From Aliiroseovarius sp. S1339 (GTDB lineage: Bacteria; Pseudomonadota; Alphaproteobacteria; Rhodobacterales; Rhodobacteraceae): a DNA stretch of 64,000 nt. Position 1 is the stretch's first letter. Each line of letters starts with the position of its first letter. The position numbers and the translations under genes are program-made. Below the pieces are notes generated by a model. The model saw only the letters and a list, made by a program, of their open reading frames with translations, had not been told where the DNA came from and did not search any database. Where the stretch lies: assembly GCF_023195695.1 (NCBI RefSeq), contig NZ_JALPQG010000010.1, forward strand, positions 79,536-143,535. Direction: 5' to 3'. Positions 45,301-54,759 of the stretch are shown here, in pieces.

Positions 45301-46094
45301 TGGTCCATCTCGTCGCGCAGCTCAACCTGCCCGGTCAGACGCTGTTTGCCGTCGGTGGACAGGTCAATATCGGCGACAAAATCAGACAGTGGGCCAGATC
45401 CCGCGATGATCAGGCCGATGGCGGGGCGGTCCGGAAGGTCCAGCAGGTTGGCCGCGATGCCGTCTTCGCCCTCGTCCACTGTCAACGCCAGATCAAGTTG
45501 CGTCGTCACGTTGCTATAGCTGCCCTCCAGCCGCAGCGCGCCGGTCGGGCCATCGGTGCGCACAATATCAAGCTGCGCGGAGCCTTCGCCGCCCGACAGT
45601 TGTGCGGTGCCTTCAAGGCGGACAACGGCGGCTTGGCCGATCACCGGTTCGGCCAGTTCGACATGCTCTGCCTTGATGACACCGATTTCTACGGATACCG
45701 GAAGTTCAGGCAGGGAAAACCCGCTGGCCTCAGGCGCGGGAACGCCGCCCACGGGGGTCGGTGTGCGCGCAATGATGATTTCTTGCGCCGATATTTGGTT
45801 GATGTTGATCGCCCCGCGCAACAGGCTTGCGCGTTGCCAATTCAGCACCACGTCGTTCATCGTCAGCCAAATGCCGTCATCATCGGCCACGGTGATTTGG
45901 GCAACCGTGGCTTGCGAGCTAAAGGCGCCTTGAAAACCGATGATGCGGATATCGCGCCCGACGCCCGACAGGTTGTCTTCCAGCAGTGCCTGAAGATAGC
46001 CGCGATCATCCTGTTCGGTGTCGCTCTGCGCGTGGGCAAAACCCGACCAGAACAGGGCCGCAAGGACTGTGAATATACGAAGAAAAGGGCTCAA
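42303..46094 (-). CDS. tamB: Translocation and assembly module protein TamB
   Basis: 1263 residues. An N-terminal signal/anchor (FLRIFTVLAALFWSGFAHA) is followed by a long repeating beta-strand pattern, and the C-terminal 400 residues match the DUF490/TamB domain, ending in aromatic SIGIFFERDY. TamB spans the periplasm, with TamA in the outer membrane, and moves phospholipid or assists autotransporter and barrel assembly. It overlaps tamA by four bases, with tamA first. Confidence 0.94.
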   Translation of the reverse strand: MSPFLRIFTVLAALFWSGFAHAQSDTEQDDRGYLQALLEDNLSGVGRDIRIIGFQGAFSSQATVAQITVADDDGIWLTMNDVVLNWQRASLLRGAININQISAQEIIIARTPTPVGGVPAPEASGFSLPELPVSVEIGVIKAEHVELAEPVIGQAAVVRLEGTAQLSGGEGSAQLDIVRTDGPTGALRLEGSYSNVTTQLDLALTVDEGEDGIAANLLDLPDRPAIGLIIAGSGPLSDFVADIDLSTDGKQRLTGQVELRDEMDQATSTPENPVSLKRFNAQIEGDIAPVLLPDYRDFFGDNVTLTAAGRRFSDGALDLETLALTTEALTLQGDLALSAKGWPERFTLTGRIADQNGAPVLLPMTGPKTQVQSADLAIGYNAENGEAWQANFTLNALTRDDMTLDTATVSAIGTLEHEDGTNVGRVDGNVTVDVQGIAPKSEPLAKAIGPALAGKLSFDWRQDTPLQISDIDLSGTNYQLVGSLSADDLANGVTVKTNGDVVLTASDLSQFAGLAGTPLTGAAKVALDGAVNLLGGAFDVKIKGDGADLGIGQARIDPLIAGASKLDIEAVRDDTGTRLERLNITTAQTTASVSADLKTDASNARFDVRIKDSAVVDPGLSGPATVVGTVNQTKDTWAVLADLTAPGGVDAAVDASIQITKDGPGLAKGTVTAKASSLSPYAQLVGQPITGAISATAKGSYDLATGNFEAEVDGTGTDLGLGQPALDSLIRGDSTYMVRLHRDDKNVVLLDALSISTPELTAQATGRADNGRNTLDFDLKLRDVGLLANGISGAGAASGTATLLDDTWQLAVAANGPGGANASVNGTVQADASRANLKIDGTVPLELANRIIQPRLLTGRAAFDLTLNGPLQLSSLAGNVQTTGARLALPTFGQAVEIDSASVVLSGARADVNVVTSVITGGQVTARGNISLDAPYQADLQINVDRVTLTDGNLFETTLDGTGTLRGPLTDGATLRADLTLGSTEIRISEIPPGTVPILEELRHINEPAAVRQTRAFAGLIIDTDPNGQTSRPYPIDITVRAPSQLFVRGRGLDAELGGTLRLTGTSANVVPVGEFELIRGRLDILGKRLTLTEGRVSMRGGFDPYVTFAAETQADDIVVRISLIGPASAPEVTFTSSPELPQDEVLARLLFGRNIAEISPLQALRLAAAVRTLAGKGGEGIVGKLRDNFALDDLDLTTDENGEATLKAGKYISENIYTDVEVGADGDTEINLNLSISPSLTARGTLGSDGKSSIGIFFERDY

Positions 46095-47890
46095 AACGCT
46101 TGCCCGATCCCAAGATAAATCTGAACGCCATCACTGGTGTCGCCAGATATGGGTCCGGCCACATCCAGTCGCAACGGTCCGATCGGGGTTTTATACCGCA
46201 CGCCGATGCCGCCGCCCGTGTGCCAGTTGCCTTGCCCGTCAAACAGGCTTCCGGCGGCCACGTGGCCCGCATCAACAAACCCAACCACGCCGATCTTGTC
46301 AGTGATCTGGGCGCGCAGTTCCGCCGAAAGGCTGACGAAGGACTGACCGCCGGTGATCTCTCCACCGCCCACATCCAGACCCAGCGACTGATACGGCTGG
46401 CCGCGCACGGTGCCACCACCGCCCGAATAAAACAGGTAATCCGGGGGGATATCGCCAACATTGCCCGCAAAGACCGATCCGACCTGAACCCGTCCGGCCA
46501 GAACAAAGCGATCCTCGGCCCCGAAGCCGCGATAGGCGCGCCCATCACCATAGGCCCACCCCCCTGTGCCGCCGTTGTCCAGCGAGATGAAAGGGATCAC
46601 CTCGGCCTTCAGATAGGTGCCGCGCGTCGCGTCCAACTTGTCATTGCGCCGGTCCCAGGTCAGCGATGTGGGCAGGGTGAACAGGACGAACCGGCGGTCG
46701 CCCAGAATATCGGTGGTTTCAGAATACAGCAGGGCCGCGCCGAATTCGGCTTCCAGTGTGTCCGAGAAGATGCGCTTGATACCCGCGCCCAGATTGGCAG
46801 AGCGCGAGATATAGCCCGGCTCATCCTCATAGGCGAGGCTGCCAAACACAAAGGCGTTGGTGTCCGGGCCGAAGGTGGCCGGCTGGTCAAGCCGCACGCC
46901 CAGGCGATAGTCGACGCCGCCGTGCTGGCCAGCGATACCCGAGATTTCGCCGTCAATACGCAGCCTTTCAGCCCCACCAAACATGTTGCGATGCATCCAA
47001 AAGGCCGAAAGCTTTAACCCTTCAAGCGATGCAAGTTCGGCCCCGACACCGAAGCGGCGGGGTTCTTCGTCAACCAAGGCAAGACCGATATCCATCGTGT
47101 TGCCCGCGCCAAGCGTTTCGGCCTCGGTCAGGGTGACGGATGAAAATGCGCCGGTGCGACGCAGACGTTTCGCGACCGTCTCTAATTCATCCGGCGAAAA
47201 AACCTGGCCTGCGGGGAACCCGGCAATGCGCGCAATCCGGTCGGAACGCACGGCGCTTTCGGTTGTTTGGCGCAGGGTGCCAAACCGCACCTTTGGGCCG
47301 GGGGCGACGTTCAGCGTGGCAGACAGTTGCGCGTTTGCGTGGTTTGCGGTGATCTTCTGGCCTGACAGGTCGACCTTGGCGTGCCCCGCCTGTCGCCAAC
47401 CCAGCACAGCGGCGTCAGCGGCCTGCTGCACGGTCACGCTTTTGGCCACCTCACCTGCGCGGAATTCATCCGGCATATCTGTATTTGGCGCAAGTGGGGC
47501 GGCCCTTGCGTTGCCAAACCGGAATTGTTTGCCGGGATTGACCGATACCTCGATCATGCCGATGGCTTGCGGCACCTCGAACACCGGGATCTGCGCGGCC
47601 TCGCGCCCATCAACGCGCACCTTCACAACGCCACTGTAATATCCGTTGGCATAAAGGGTTTGGACCAGTTGCCCATATTCGGCCAGCGCATCGGCAAACA
47701 CATCGCGGGTGTCTTTATCTGCGTCATCCTGTGCGGCCAATACCAAAGAGGCACCTTTCAGCGCATCTTCAAGATCATCGTCGGGGCCAGCCACGTTGAA
47801 GACCACGCTGTCCAGCGCGTACGCCGGAAGGGGCATCCAAACTAACGTCAAAAGGAGGAAAAACAGTGCCTTACCACAGGTAAACCGCAA
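46091..47890 (-). CDS. tamA: Outer-membrane assembly protein TamA (Omp85 family)
   Basis: 599 residues. A signal peptide (ALFFLLLTLVWMPLPAYA) is followed by POTRA domains (about 25-280) and a 16-strand Omp85 barrel. The barrel carries a VRGQPYQSLG motif (the VRGY/F lid-lock element) and ends at LGIGQAF, a canonical C-terminal Phe. It partners TamB. Promoter elements should lie in the 250 bases upstream, shared with the divergent glycosyltransferase gene. Confidence 0.94.
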   Translation of the reverse strand: MRFTCGKALFFLLLTLVWMPLPAYALDSVVFNVAGPDDDLEDALKGASLVLAAQDDADKDTRDVFADALAEYGQLVQTLYANGYYSGVVKVRVDGREAAQIPVFEVPQAIGMIEVSVNPGKQFRFGNARAAPLAPNTDMPDEFRAGEVAKSVTVQQAADAAVLGWRQAGHAKVDLSGQKITANHANAQLSATLNVAPGPKVRFGTLRQTTESAVRSDRIARIAGFPAGQVFSPDELETVAKRLRRTGAFSSVTLTEAETLGAGNTMDIGLALVDEEPRRFGVGAELASLEGLKLSAFWMHRNMFGGAERLRIDGEISGIAGQHGGVDYRLGVRLDQPATFGPDTNAFVFGSLAYEDEPGYISRSANLGAGIKRIFSDTLEAEFGAALLYSETTDILGDRRFVLFTLPTSLTWDRRNDKLDATRGTYLKAEVIPFISLDNGGTGGWAYGDGRAYRGFGAEDRFVLAGRVQVGSVFAGNVGDIPPDYLFYSGGGGTVRGQPYQSLGLDVGGGEITGGQSFVSLSAELRAQITDKIGVVGFVDAGHVAAGSLFDGQGNWHTGGGIGVRYKTPIGPLRLDVAGPISGDTSDGVQIYLGIGQAF

Positions 47891-48140
47891 CCCCCAACTC
47901 CCTTCCTGTGCAAATCATGTTGTCGCTATGTTCCAGCCTATAGAGAACTGATTGAACCCACCACCGGTTTTGCACCATCGGCGGGAAATTGCTGTGCGCC
48001 GGCAGCCGGATTTGCCGGCCTGTATCCGCCGATCAATTGCGCAACAGATCATCTTGAACGTGGTAATGTCGCACCGTAGTTTGGTCGGAAGCGTAAAGGG
48101 TCGAATATGATTTCAGTATCGGGGCAGGGATTTCAGAAGC

Positions 48141-50387
48141 ATGAACGCTAGGCTGATAGAGCGCCGACTTGCAAGCCGTGAGCTTGACGGATGCGCCCTG
48201 CTTGATGTTGTCGAACGGAAAACCGACAACGCCCGAGAGATCACCCTTTTCTTTGACCAAGCCGTAACGGGTGATTTGATCGTCCCGCCGACGAATTCGG
48301 AACTGATCGTCATTAAATCAATCGGCGGTGCCACTTTTGCGACATACGCCGTGCCGCTGGACGCGCAAGCTACGTTTCAAATTCAAGGCCAGTCCGTTGA
48401 TCTGACGCCCGCCGAAGTCGAAACCGACTATATGCAGGGCACCAATGCCATCGTTGCTGAACGCAACGGGGAACCGGCGCGACTGGTGTTGGAGTGGCTG
48501 GATTTTCACCTGGAACATCAACAGGTTCAGTCGGTTGCCATCCTTGATCGCGCCCAGCCGGGCACCGACAAAGCATTCACGCGTGAGATGCGCGAGGGGC
48601 TCAAGAACGTAACGACACCCTGCACAATTGCGCTTGTGTCCAGCGATATCCCACTGGGAAAGCCCGACTTGCCGCAAGAGGCGCATCCGTTTTGCGTGCC
48701 CGGCGCACCGGGAAAAGATCGAATGCACGTGCCACCCCCCGCCCCTTGGGAAAGCCCATTGGGCGCGCTGACGATTTACGAAATCATGCGGATGCGATTT
48801 TTAGCGACAGCCCGTGCCGTCGCCAATATTGATGTATTCGATCTGATGCCCGCCGGGCCGGAGAGCATATTTGATACCGCAGTATCTGCCGAAAACGGCC
48901 TGATCACCTTAATCGGCCAGCAATGCTATCCTTGGCGGGTTCGCACCGACACCGATATCAAGTTCGCCGATCACACCTGCGTCCAGTTTGATGCGCGCGG
49001 TGGTCGCCATCGGTGGTGCATCGCGCCCGACAAAGCCCCCGAAGATGCAATTTGGCGACTGGTCAGAATTGGCAACGTCCAGCCGGACCCAACGCGAACG
49101 CGCGGCTTTTATCGTTATATGGGAATACGTTACCCTAACGAGTCAATCTCCAAGATCGTCCCTAAGACCTCGTTGATTGAGCATGAGCCGTTGCTGGAGA
49201 TGTCGAAAAAAGAGTTCGGTCATAAACCGGTGCGGATGCCCAAGATTTCGTTCGACAAAGCAAAACTGAAGGGCAGGGGGCGCTGCGCCATCGTCAGCAC
49301 GATGAAAAACGAAGGCCCCTTCATTCTGGAATGGCTGGCCTATCATCGCGCAATCGGTTTTGATGATTTCATCATCTATACCAACGACTGCACCGACGGC
49401 ACCGACACAATGCTGAAACTTTTGCAGTCAAAAGGTATTTTGCAACATCGCGAGAATCCGTTCCGGTCTTCGGATCTGAAACCGCAACATGCCGCGCTGC
49501 AAGCGGCCGAGGAAGAGGACCTGATCAAAGACGCGACCTGGGTGACCTGCATTGATGTCGATGAATTCGTGAATATCAAAACCGGTGATGGAACGCTGGA
49601 TGCGCTGTTTCAAGCTGTTCCCGACGCCAACATGATTTCGATGACATGGCGGCTGTTTGGAAACGGAGATATCCATGCGTATCAAGACAAACCCATCACC
49701 GAGCAATTCTTGCGGAGTGCCCCGGAACTGGTGCGCAAACCACATCAAGCTTGGGGGTTCAAAACACTGTTTCGCAATGTCGGTATTTTCAACAAACTGG
49801 GCGTCCATCGCCCAAAGGGTTTGAAGCCGCAGCTGTGGGAACAGATCAGTTGGGTCAATGGGTCCGGTAACCCCCTGCCAAAAACCATGTTTCGCAACGG
49901 ATGGCGCTCGACGCTGGAAACCTTTGGCTATGATCTGGTGCAGCTTAATCATTATGCCGTGCGCTCAGCCGAAAGCTTTCTGGTCAAACGTGATCGCGGA
50001 CGGGTGAACCACGTGGATCGCGACCAAGGGCTGGCCTATTGGTTTCGGATGAACAACAACGCGGTCGAAGAGCGTTCCATTCAGCACCGGCTCCCCATGA
50101 TGAAGGCAGAGCTTGCGCGTTTGATCGACGATGAAGACATCGCCGCGGCGCACGCGCATTCGGTTCAATGTCACAAAGCCAAAATTGCAGAGCTGAAAGC
50201 GACTGAAAAATACGCACGTTTCTATGACGATCTGACGGGCCCCCGGCTGCAGAAACTCTCGCTAATGCACAGCCATTTTGGGTCAAACGTGTTTTTGTCA
50301 GGCCCCGATGCGGTTCCGGATGAGGTGGTGGCGCGCGATCCCGATGCCAAATGGTTTTTTACCGTCAAGCAGCGCACAGACCAGTAG
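48141..50387 (+). CDS. Two-domain glycosyltransferase (family 2-like) of the second polysaccharide cluster
   Basis: 748 residues. The first 380 residues are not recognised; they are globular and without signal or membrane segments. From about 392 (RCAIVSTMKNEGPFILEWLAYH) it matches Glyco_tranf_2_4-type glycosyltransferases, with the nucleotide-sugar motif CIDVDEFVN near 475. It sits alone on the plus strand, divergent from tamA and convergent with the nitroreductase-like gene. The acceptor is unknown. Such proteins are common in Roseobacter surface-glycan regions. Confidence 0.75.
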   Translation: MNARLIERRLASRELDGCALLDVVERKTDNAREITLFFDQAVTGDLIVPPTNSELIVIKSIGGATFATYAVPLDAQATFQIQGQSVDLTPAEVETDYMQGTNAIVAERNGEPARLVLEWLDFHLEHQQVQSVAILDRAQPGTDKAFTREMREGLKNVTTPCTIALVSSDIPLGKPDLPQEAHPFCVPGAPGKDRMHVPPPAPWESPLGALTIYEIMRMRFLATARAVANIDVFDLMPAGPESIFDTAVSAENGLITLIGQQCYPWRVRTDTDIKFADHTCVQFDARGGRHRWCIAPDKAPEDAIWRLVRIGNVQPDPTRTRGFYRYMGIRYPNESISKIVPKTSLIEHEPLLEMSKKEFGHKPVRMPKISFDKAKLKGRGRCAIVSTMKNEGPFILEWLAYHRAIGFDDFIIYTNDCTDGTDTMLKLLQSKGILQHRENPFRSSDLKPQHAALQAAEEEDLIKDATWVTCIDVDEFVNIKTGDGTLDALFQAVPDANMISMTWRLFGNGDIHAYQDKPITEQFLRSAPELVRKPHQAWGFKTLFRNVGIFNKLGVHRPKGLKPQLWEQISWVNGSGNPLPKTMFRNGWRSTLETFGYDLVQLNHYAVRSAESFLVKRDRGRVNHVDRDQGLAYWFRMNNNAVEERSIQHRLPMMKAELARLIDDEDIAAAHAHSVQCHKAKIAELKATEKYARFYDDLTGPRLQKLSLMHSHFGSNVFLSGPDAVPDEVVARDPDAKWFFTVKQRTDQ

Positions 50388-50478
50388 CCAAAGTCCGATT
50401 GATCGGGGCGCGCGAAAACACCGCGCCTCGCGTCTGTTTCCTTGGTATCGAGCATCTGTCTTCCTCAAGAAAATCTCG

Positions 50479-51495
50479 CTATCTCTCGATCAGAACATCT
50501 TCCAGATCATATCGGTCGGCCACCGCAACATTCAGTTTTTCTGGAAGAACACCAACTGCAATCATCATGATCACCCCCTGATGATCAGGAATGTCGAGCG
50601 CGCGCCGCATTTTTTTGTCAACCGCTGCTTCGGGTGCCCAGGCAAGCGGGCAGGCCCCATATCCCAATGAATGAAGCGCATAAAGTATCGACATTGCGAA
50701 CATACCCCCATCCACCCAACACTGGTTACGCTCGCCCGTGCCGGTAAACGCCCGCAAGTCAGAGGTCACAACAAGACCACGCGACGCGAGGTGGCCAAAC
50801 CCCTTATTCCCAGGCTGCCATTGCAATGCGTCAATCGCATTCTGGAAGCAATAAACCCGAGGGCCCTGACGGTTACATACGGACGGCGTTTTTCGCGCCA
50901 TTCGAATGGCTTTCCGCATGTCTTCCATGGGAACGTCATCACCGGAAAAATTTCGGATCGAATGTCGCGAAAAATAGAAGTCTTCCCCGCCTTTTGCGAC
51001 AGCTTCTTGTATCTCCGCCCTGGTCTTCTGAATCGTGCCGCCCAAATGTGGAACGTCAGATTTATCCATAAGCCATTTGTCCAAAAACGGAACGTCGACG
51101 CCATGTTCGCGATTGAAAGCCTGATATTCGCGCAGTGATGCCAGCGCGCCAATAACGGGTCCTTCATAGCCATAAAGCGCAAGCCAATTGTCGATGTGAT
51201 CGATCAGAAGCTTGATCTTGTCTTGTCCAAAACCCGGACGTGGTTCCGCCAGAGACAGCCCCTTTTCAATACCGTGATAGCTGCGCAGCAAAACCCGTTC
51301 CAACTGGCCTTTTGATACATCTGCGCCACCGTGGCTCCACCAGACATAACGCCGCCAATCGTAATAATAATCCGCAAGTACCAGGATGGAAGTTTTGACG
51401 CGCTTAGAGCGTCTCCATTGACGTTGCATCTGTCTGTAAAGCCGCTCGTTTTTTTGCAGCACAGTTTTGATTTTCGGCTTTAATGCACTGATCAC
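50479..51495 (-). CDS. Nitroreductase-family protein of the polysaccharide cluster
   Basis: 338 residues. The C-terminal 190 residues match the flavin-binding nitroreductase fold: RHSIRNFSGDDVP, ARKTPSVCNRQGPRVY and YGACPLAWAPE are the FMN-contacting segments. The N-terminal 145 residues are an extra domain, helical and basic at the start. Substrate and role are unknown; its place between glycosyltransferase genes suggests glycan or precursor modification, which is only inference. It has its own A/T-rich upstream region. Confidence 0.75.
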   Translation of the reverse strand: MISALKPKIKTVLQKNERLYRQMQRQWRRSKRVKTSILVLADYYYDWRRYVWWSHGGADVSKGQLERVLLRSYHGIEKGLSLAEPRPGFGQDKIKLLIDHIDNWLALYGYEGPVIGALASLREYQAFNREHGVDVPFLDKWLMDKSDVPHLGGTIQKTRAEIQEAVAKGGEDFYFSRHSIRNFSGDDVPMEDMRKAIRMARKTPSVCNRQGPRVYCFQNAIDALQWQPGNKGFGHLASRGLVVTSDLRAFTGTGERNQCWVDGGMFAMSILYALHSLGYGACPLAWAPEAAVDKKMRRALDIPDHQGVIMMIAVGVLPEKLNVAVADRYDLEDVLIER

Positions 51496-51611
51496 AATGG
51501 GTTCCTTAAACGATAAAGATAATTCATTTCACAATCTGCCATATTCCGTAGGTTAACAACAGCACCACCGGTGCATCCAATAAGTATCGGGGAACCTCAT
51601 ACTTTAAACCG

Positions 51612-53846
51612 TCAACCCAAATCTTTCATCGCCAACTTGATCTTGCGGTTTGCATTGCGCGCAAGGACGTAGCGTCCAAGTTGGCGGGCGAGTTTGATGT
51701 GGCCCTTCTTAACCAATCGCTCAAACAGTTCTCTTTGATAGCGCGGAAATGTGCGGCGCGTTCGCAAATGCTGGTAATATTCTGTTTCGCTTAGCGTTCC
51801 TTGCAAGGCACCCAGAATGATGGGTGACAGGATGCCCATTTGGTTCAACGACGAGCCAAGGCGATGACCCAACAAGGGTGCGCGCAGTTTCACAACATTC
51901 GTTCCTGTGAAACGGTTCACGTGTCCGCTGTCCAGTGGCTCATACGGATCGTAAAGAATATAGACCGTCGAGGCGGTTTGCGATGCGGTGGTCGCGTCGC
52001 CATATTCGCCGCTGAAATCGCGATCCCAAGCGGTTTTATAACGCTCTTCCCAAGGGACGATGGTTTTATCAAGCGTGGATTGCGGACTGATCGCTATGAC
52101 GTCGCTGCCGGGCGCGGCCGCGCTAAAGGCGGCGGCGGCATATCCACCCATCGAGGCGCCGTAAAACACCACGCGATCAAACTGCATGAAAAACCCGCTG
52201 TCGCGAAGGTCGTCGAATTGGTCGCAGACCCATTGGTTGCGATACCACGTCCAGCCACCCGCCAAAACGCCCAGCATCGACCAGCCCTGTTCTTCGATGA
52301 ATGCAAACCCCCATGGCCGCCGATCGGCGCGCTTGGTCATGGTTATGTCAAGGTTGTCGAATGTGACCACAAGGGTCTTTTGGCTGCGCGGGGTATAGAC
52401 GAACGAATGCCCCTCTGGCCCCATTCGAAAGAAACCGCCATCTCCGGCCAGCGTTCTGGCAATGGCCGCCCAGCCTTCATCATTGTCGACCACCGCCGGC
52501 GGGTTAGGTGTGAAGCGAATGCGGCTGACGCTTTTGCCGTCTGCCTCAAAGGTCGAAACAGGTTCGTTTTCACCGAAATTTCTTAGAAATGGAAACGCGC
52601 CTGACCCCTTTTTTATGTCCATGAACATCCGGCTGTCGGAATGCATCATTTTGGACAGGAAAGGCTCAAGAAACTTGACCTTATAGGCGCATCCGAAGCC
52701 GTCCAGATTGCACAGGACATCAACCGGTCGCAGGTCGGCCTCGGAACAAATGATGTGAATGCGATCTTGCGGAACACCATTTTGTGTCAGGAAAGTTCGA
52801 TAAGGATCGATCCAATCCTGCGGTTGCTCGGTTATTTGCCCCTGGCGATTTGCGCTGACCAGAAAGATGTCGCAGTCGAAACGGTGATAGAGGGCGAGGA
52901 TCAAGCCTTGCGCATTACCGCTAAGGTCGGCCACAGAATTCACCGCATTCAGATCCAAATGATCCAACAGGCCCGTGTCGAAGGTGCTGTTTCCGCGACC
53001 TTTCACCGGCGCAAGCGGCGCGACGATGTCATGGTGTTTTACTAGCTGCTCCAGATAGGACCCGACAGGAGGCAAGCCATGGTGTTGGTTTCCGATTTGT
53101 TTCTTGTTCGACGCCCAAAGATGCAATGCCGTGGTGTTTGCTGTCAGCTTCGCTTCGACGACCGATGCGGGTTGAAGCATTTCCACACGTTCGCGAAAGG
53201 TGATGGGATAGAAGGCGTCAAGGGGCTGCACGAGTTCCTCTAGCCCTAGCTTGTGGACATAGTGCGTTACCATCATCGGGCCCCAGACGCCCCATGGTTG
53301 TTGCGAAATGTGAACGGGATTGCCGTCGTCAGCCGCTTGCTGGAATTCCCTTTGTTTCCTTTGCGCTATGAAGGGTGCAATCGAATAGCGGTCTTCTGTG
53401 AACAACAGCATTTCGGACAGCAGTTCGCTGTCGCTGGGCAAGCCCAGAACTGCGTTATTCACCCGATGCTCGCCCGGTAATTCGAACCCGAAAACAAAGT
53501 CGCTGTCATAGTTCATCGGGCGGTGGCAGTAGACGTCCGTATCCACCCAAATCATGCCCGAGCATTTGTGGATCATGTGCAGGCGAAACCAATCGGCAAA
53601 CAAAGCGAAGCTGTTTTTGTGCTCGTATTTGATGAAGTCGTCAGTATCAATGATCTCGCGCCCATCGCGCCGAATGACGCCCGCCGGAACGTTGGGGATG
53701 TTTTCATAGCTGAACAGCGTGATTTTCTGACCCTTGTCGACAAATGACTTCAGGCAAAGCTGTTCCATCCAGCTGAGCGCGCCACCGATCCAAAGGGTCC
53801 CGACTTCTCGTTCTCGCGTCAATACTAGGCCCCGATGCAAATACAC
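51612..53846 (-). CDS. Fused GT32-like glycosyltransferase and alpha/beta hydrolase
   Basis: About 744 residues from GTG at 53846; TTG at 53822 is the other candidate and the longer open frame overlaps the divergent methyltransferase gene. The N-terminal 350 residues match GT32-like capsular transferases: TLWIGGALSWMEQLCLKSF, FALFADWFRLHMI and the DXD motif WVDTDVY near 102-104. The C-terminal half is an alpha/beta hydrolase with the nucleophile elbow FYGASMGGYAAA (Ser near 565), a later Asp in YDPYEPLDSGH and His in LLGHRLG. So one protein may add a sugar and also acylate or deacylate it. The joining linker is about 100 residues. Confidence 0.8.
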   Translation of the reverse strand: MYLHRGLVLTREREVGTLWIGGALSWMEQLCLKSFVDKGQKITLFSYENIPNVPAGVIRRDGREIIDTDDFIKYEHKNSFALFADWFRLHMIHKCSGMIWVDTDVYCHRPMNYDSDFVFGFELPGEHRVNNAVLGLPSDSELLSEMLLFTEDRYSIAPFIAQRKQREFQQAADDGNPVHISQQPWGVWGPMMVTHYVHKLGLEELVQPLDAFYPITFRERVEMLQPASVVEAKLTANTTALHLWASNKKQIGNQHHGLPPVGSYLEQLVKHHDIVAPLAPVKGRGNSTFDTGLLDHLDLNAVNSVADLSGNAQGLILALYHRFDCDIFLVSANRQGQITEQPQDWIDPYRTFLTQNGVPQDRIHIICSEADLRPVDVLCNLDGFGCAYKVKFLEPFLSKMMHSDSRMFMDIKKGSGAFPFLRNFGENEPVSTFEADGKSVSRIRFTPNPPAVVDNDEGWAAIARTLAGDGGFFRMGPEGHSFVYTPRSQKTLVVTFDNLDITMTKRADRRPWGFAFIEEQGWSMLGVLAGGWTWYRNQWVCDQFDDLRDSGFFMQFDRVVFYGASMGGYAAAAFSAAAPGSDVIAISPQSTLDKTIVPWEERYKTAWDRDFSGEYGDATTASQTASTVYILYDPYEPLDSGHVNRFTGTNVVKLRAPLLGHRLGSSLNQMGILSPIILGALQGTLSETEYYQHLRTRRTFPRYQRELFERLVKKGHIKLARQLGRYVLARNANRKIKLAMKDLG

Positions 53847-53961
53847 GCTACTAGGAGATGAACATACAAATGCCACCAGCTTTTGTATACAGCCATCCGC
53901 AAAATCCGGGGTATGCCCGGTTCTGACAAACAACGCCCGCAACTGAAGAAATGTAGGTAAG

Positions 53962-54747
53962 ATGATCACATTCGAACAATTGATGCAGGCAACAACCCAT
54001 CCGCGTGTCGCCTCGTTGAACACAGGCGCCTTTTCACCGGATGATATTGCAAACATTATTCTGCAGCGATCCGAAATTTTGGGGGACCAGCGCAGACCGG
54101 GCCAGGCGATCAAAGCGTGGAGCGAAGGAAACGAAGCCCCGGTGCGCGAATTCGTTGAAAAAATGGGCGACACGCTTGTGCGCCGTGCTGCGGCGATCAT
54201 TTGGTTGGAATACCTTGAACTGAAGCCAACAATCGACACCCTGTCCCCCAAAAGCGTTGCCGATATTGGATGCGGCTATTCATTCTTCGATCTGTTCCTG
54301 TGGCAAGATCATGCGGCTTCGGTTCTGTTAATTGACATCGAAACATCGGAAGAACGGCATTTCGGCTTCAAGAAGCGCGGTGCCGCTTATTCCAACCTGA
54401 ATGTTGCACAACGATTTCTGGAGGCAAACGGTGTCGCACGGTCTGACATCGCGTGTTGCAATCCAGACGAGGCAGATTTGTCTGCTGAAAAGCCGGTTGA
54501 TTTGGCTGTTAGCTTCATCTCTTGCGGCTTCCACTATCCCGTTGAAACGTATTTGGATTTCTTTCGAAACGGAGTGAAACCAAGCGGTGCGGTTATTCTT
54601 GACGTCCGAAGCAGGAAATTGGAAGAAGCGACCAAATTTCTGCAAGACCTCGGGGATGTGTCAGTTCTGACAAAGTCGGCACACGGAAAAGCCGACCGTA
54701 TCATGGTCGCAAAACAGCCGCCCGCTTCGGGCACGCAGCACGGTTAG
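53962..54747 (+). CDS. SAM-dependent methyltransferase-like protein
   Basis: 261 residues. The SAM-binding motif I is VADIGCGYSFFDLFLW near 92-107, with LLIDIET as motif II. The N-terminal 80 residues are helical and unassigned. It is divergent from the GT32-like fusion and precedes the asparagine-synthase-like gene, whose ribosome site overlaps its stop. It may methylate the sugar made by the cluster; the target is not known. Confidence 0.7.
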   Translation: MITFEQLMQATTHPRVASLNTGAFSPDDIANIILQRSEILGDQRRPGQAIKAWSEGNEAPVREFVEKMGDTLVRRAAAIIWLEYLELKPTIDTLSPKSVADIGCGYSFFDLFLWQDHAASVLLIDIETSEERHFGFKKRGAAYSNLNVAQRFLEANGVARSDIACCNPDEADLSAEKPVDLAVSFISCGFHYPVETYLDFFRNGVKPSGAVILDVRSRKLEEATKFLQDLGDVSVLTKSAHGKADRIMVAKQPPASGTQHG

Positions 54748-54759
54748 GGAGGCAAAAAA

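Noticed and set aside
44658..46118. 486-codon plus-strand frame opposite tamB
   Set aside because: Antisense to tamB, with composition typical of high-G+C shadow frames and no domain.
50407..50427. Weak GGCGCG/CGCGCC hairpin between the GT2 and nitroreductase genes as a terminator
   Set aside because: Only six pairs, a long loop and no T run; too weak to report as a terminator.
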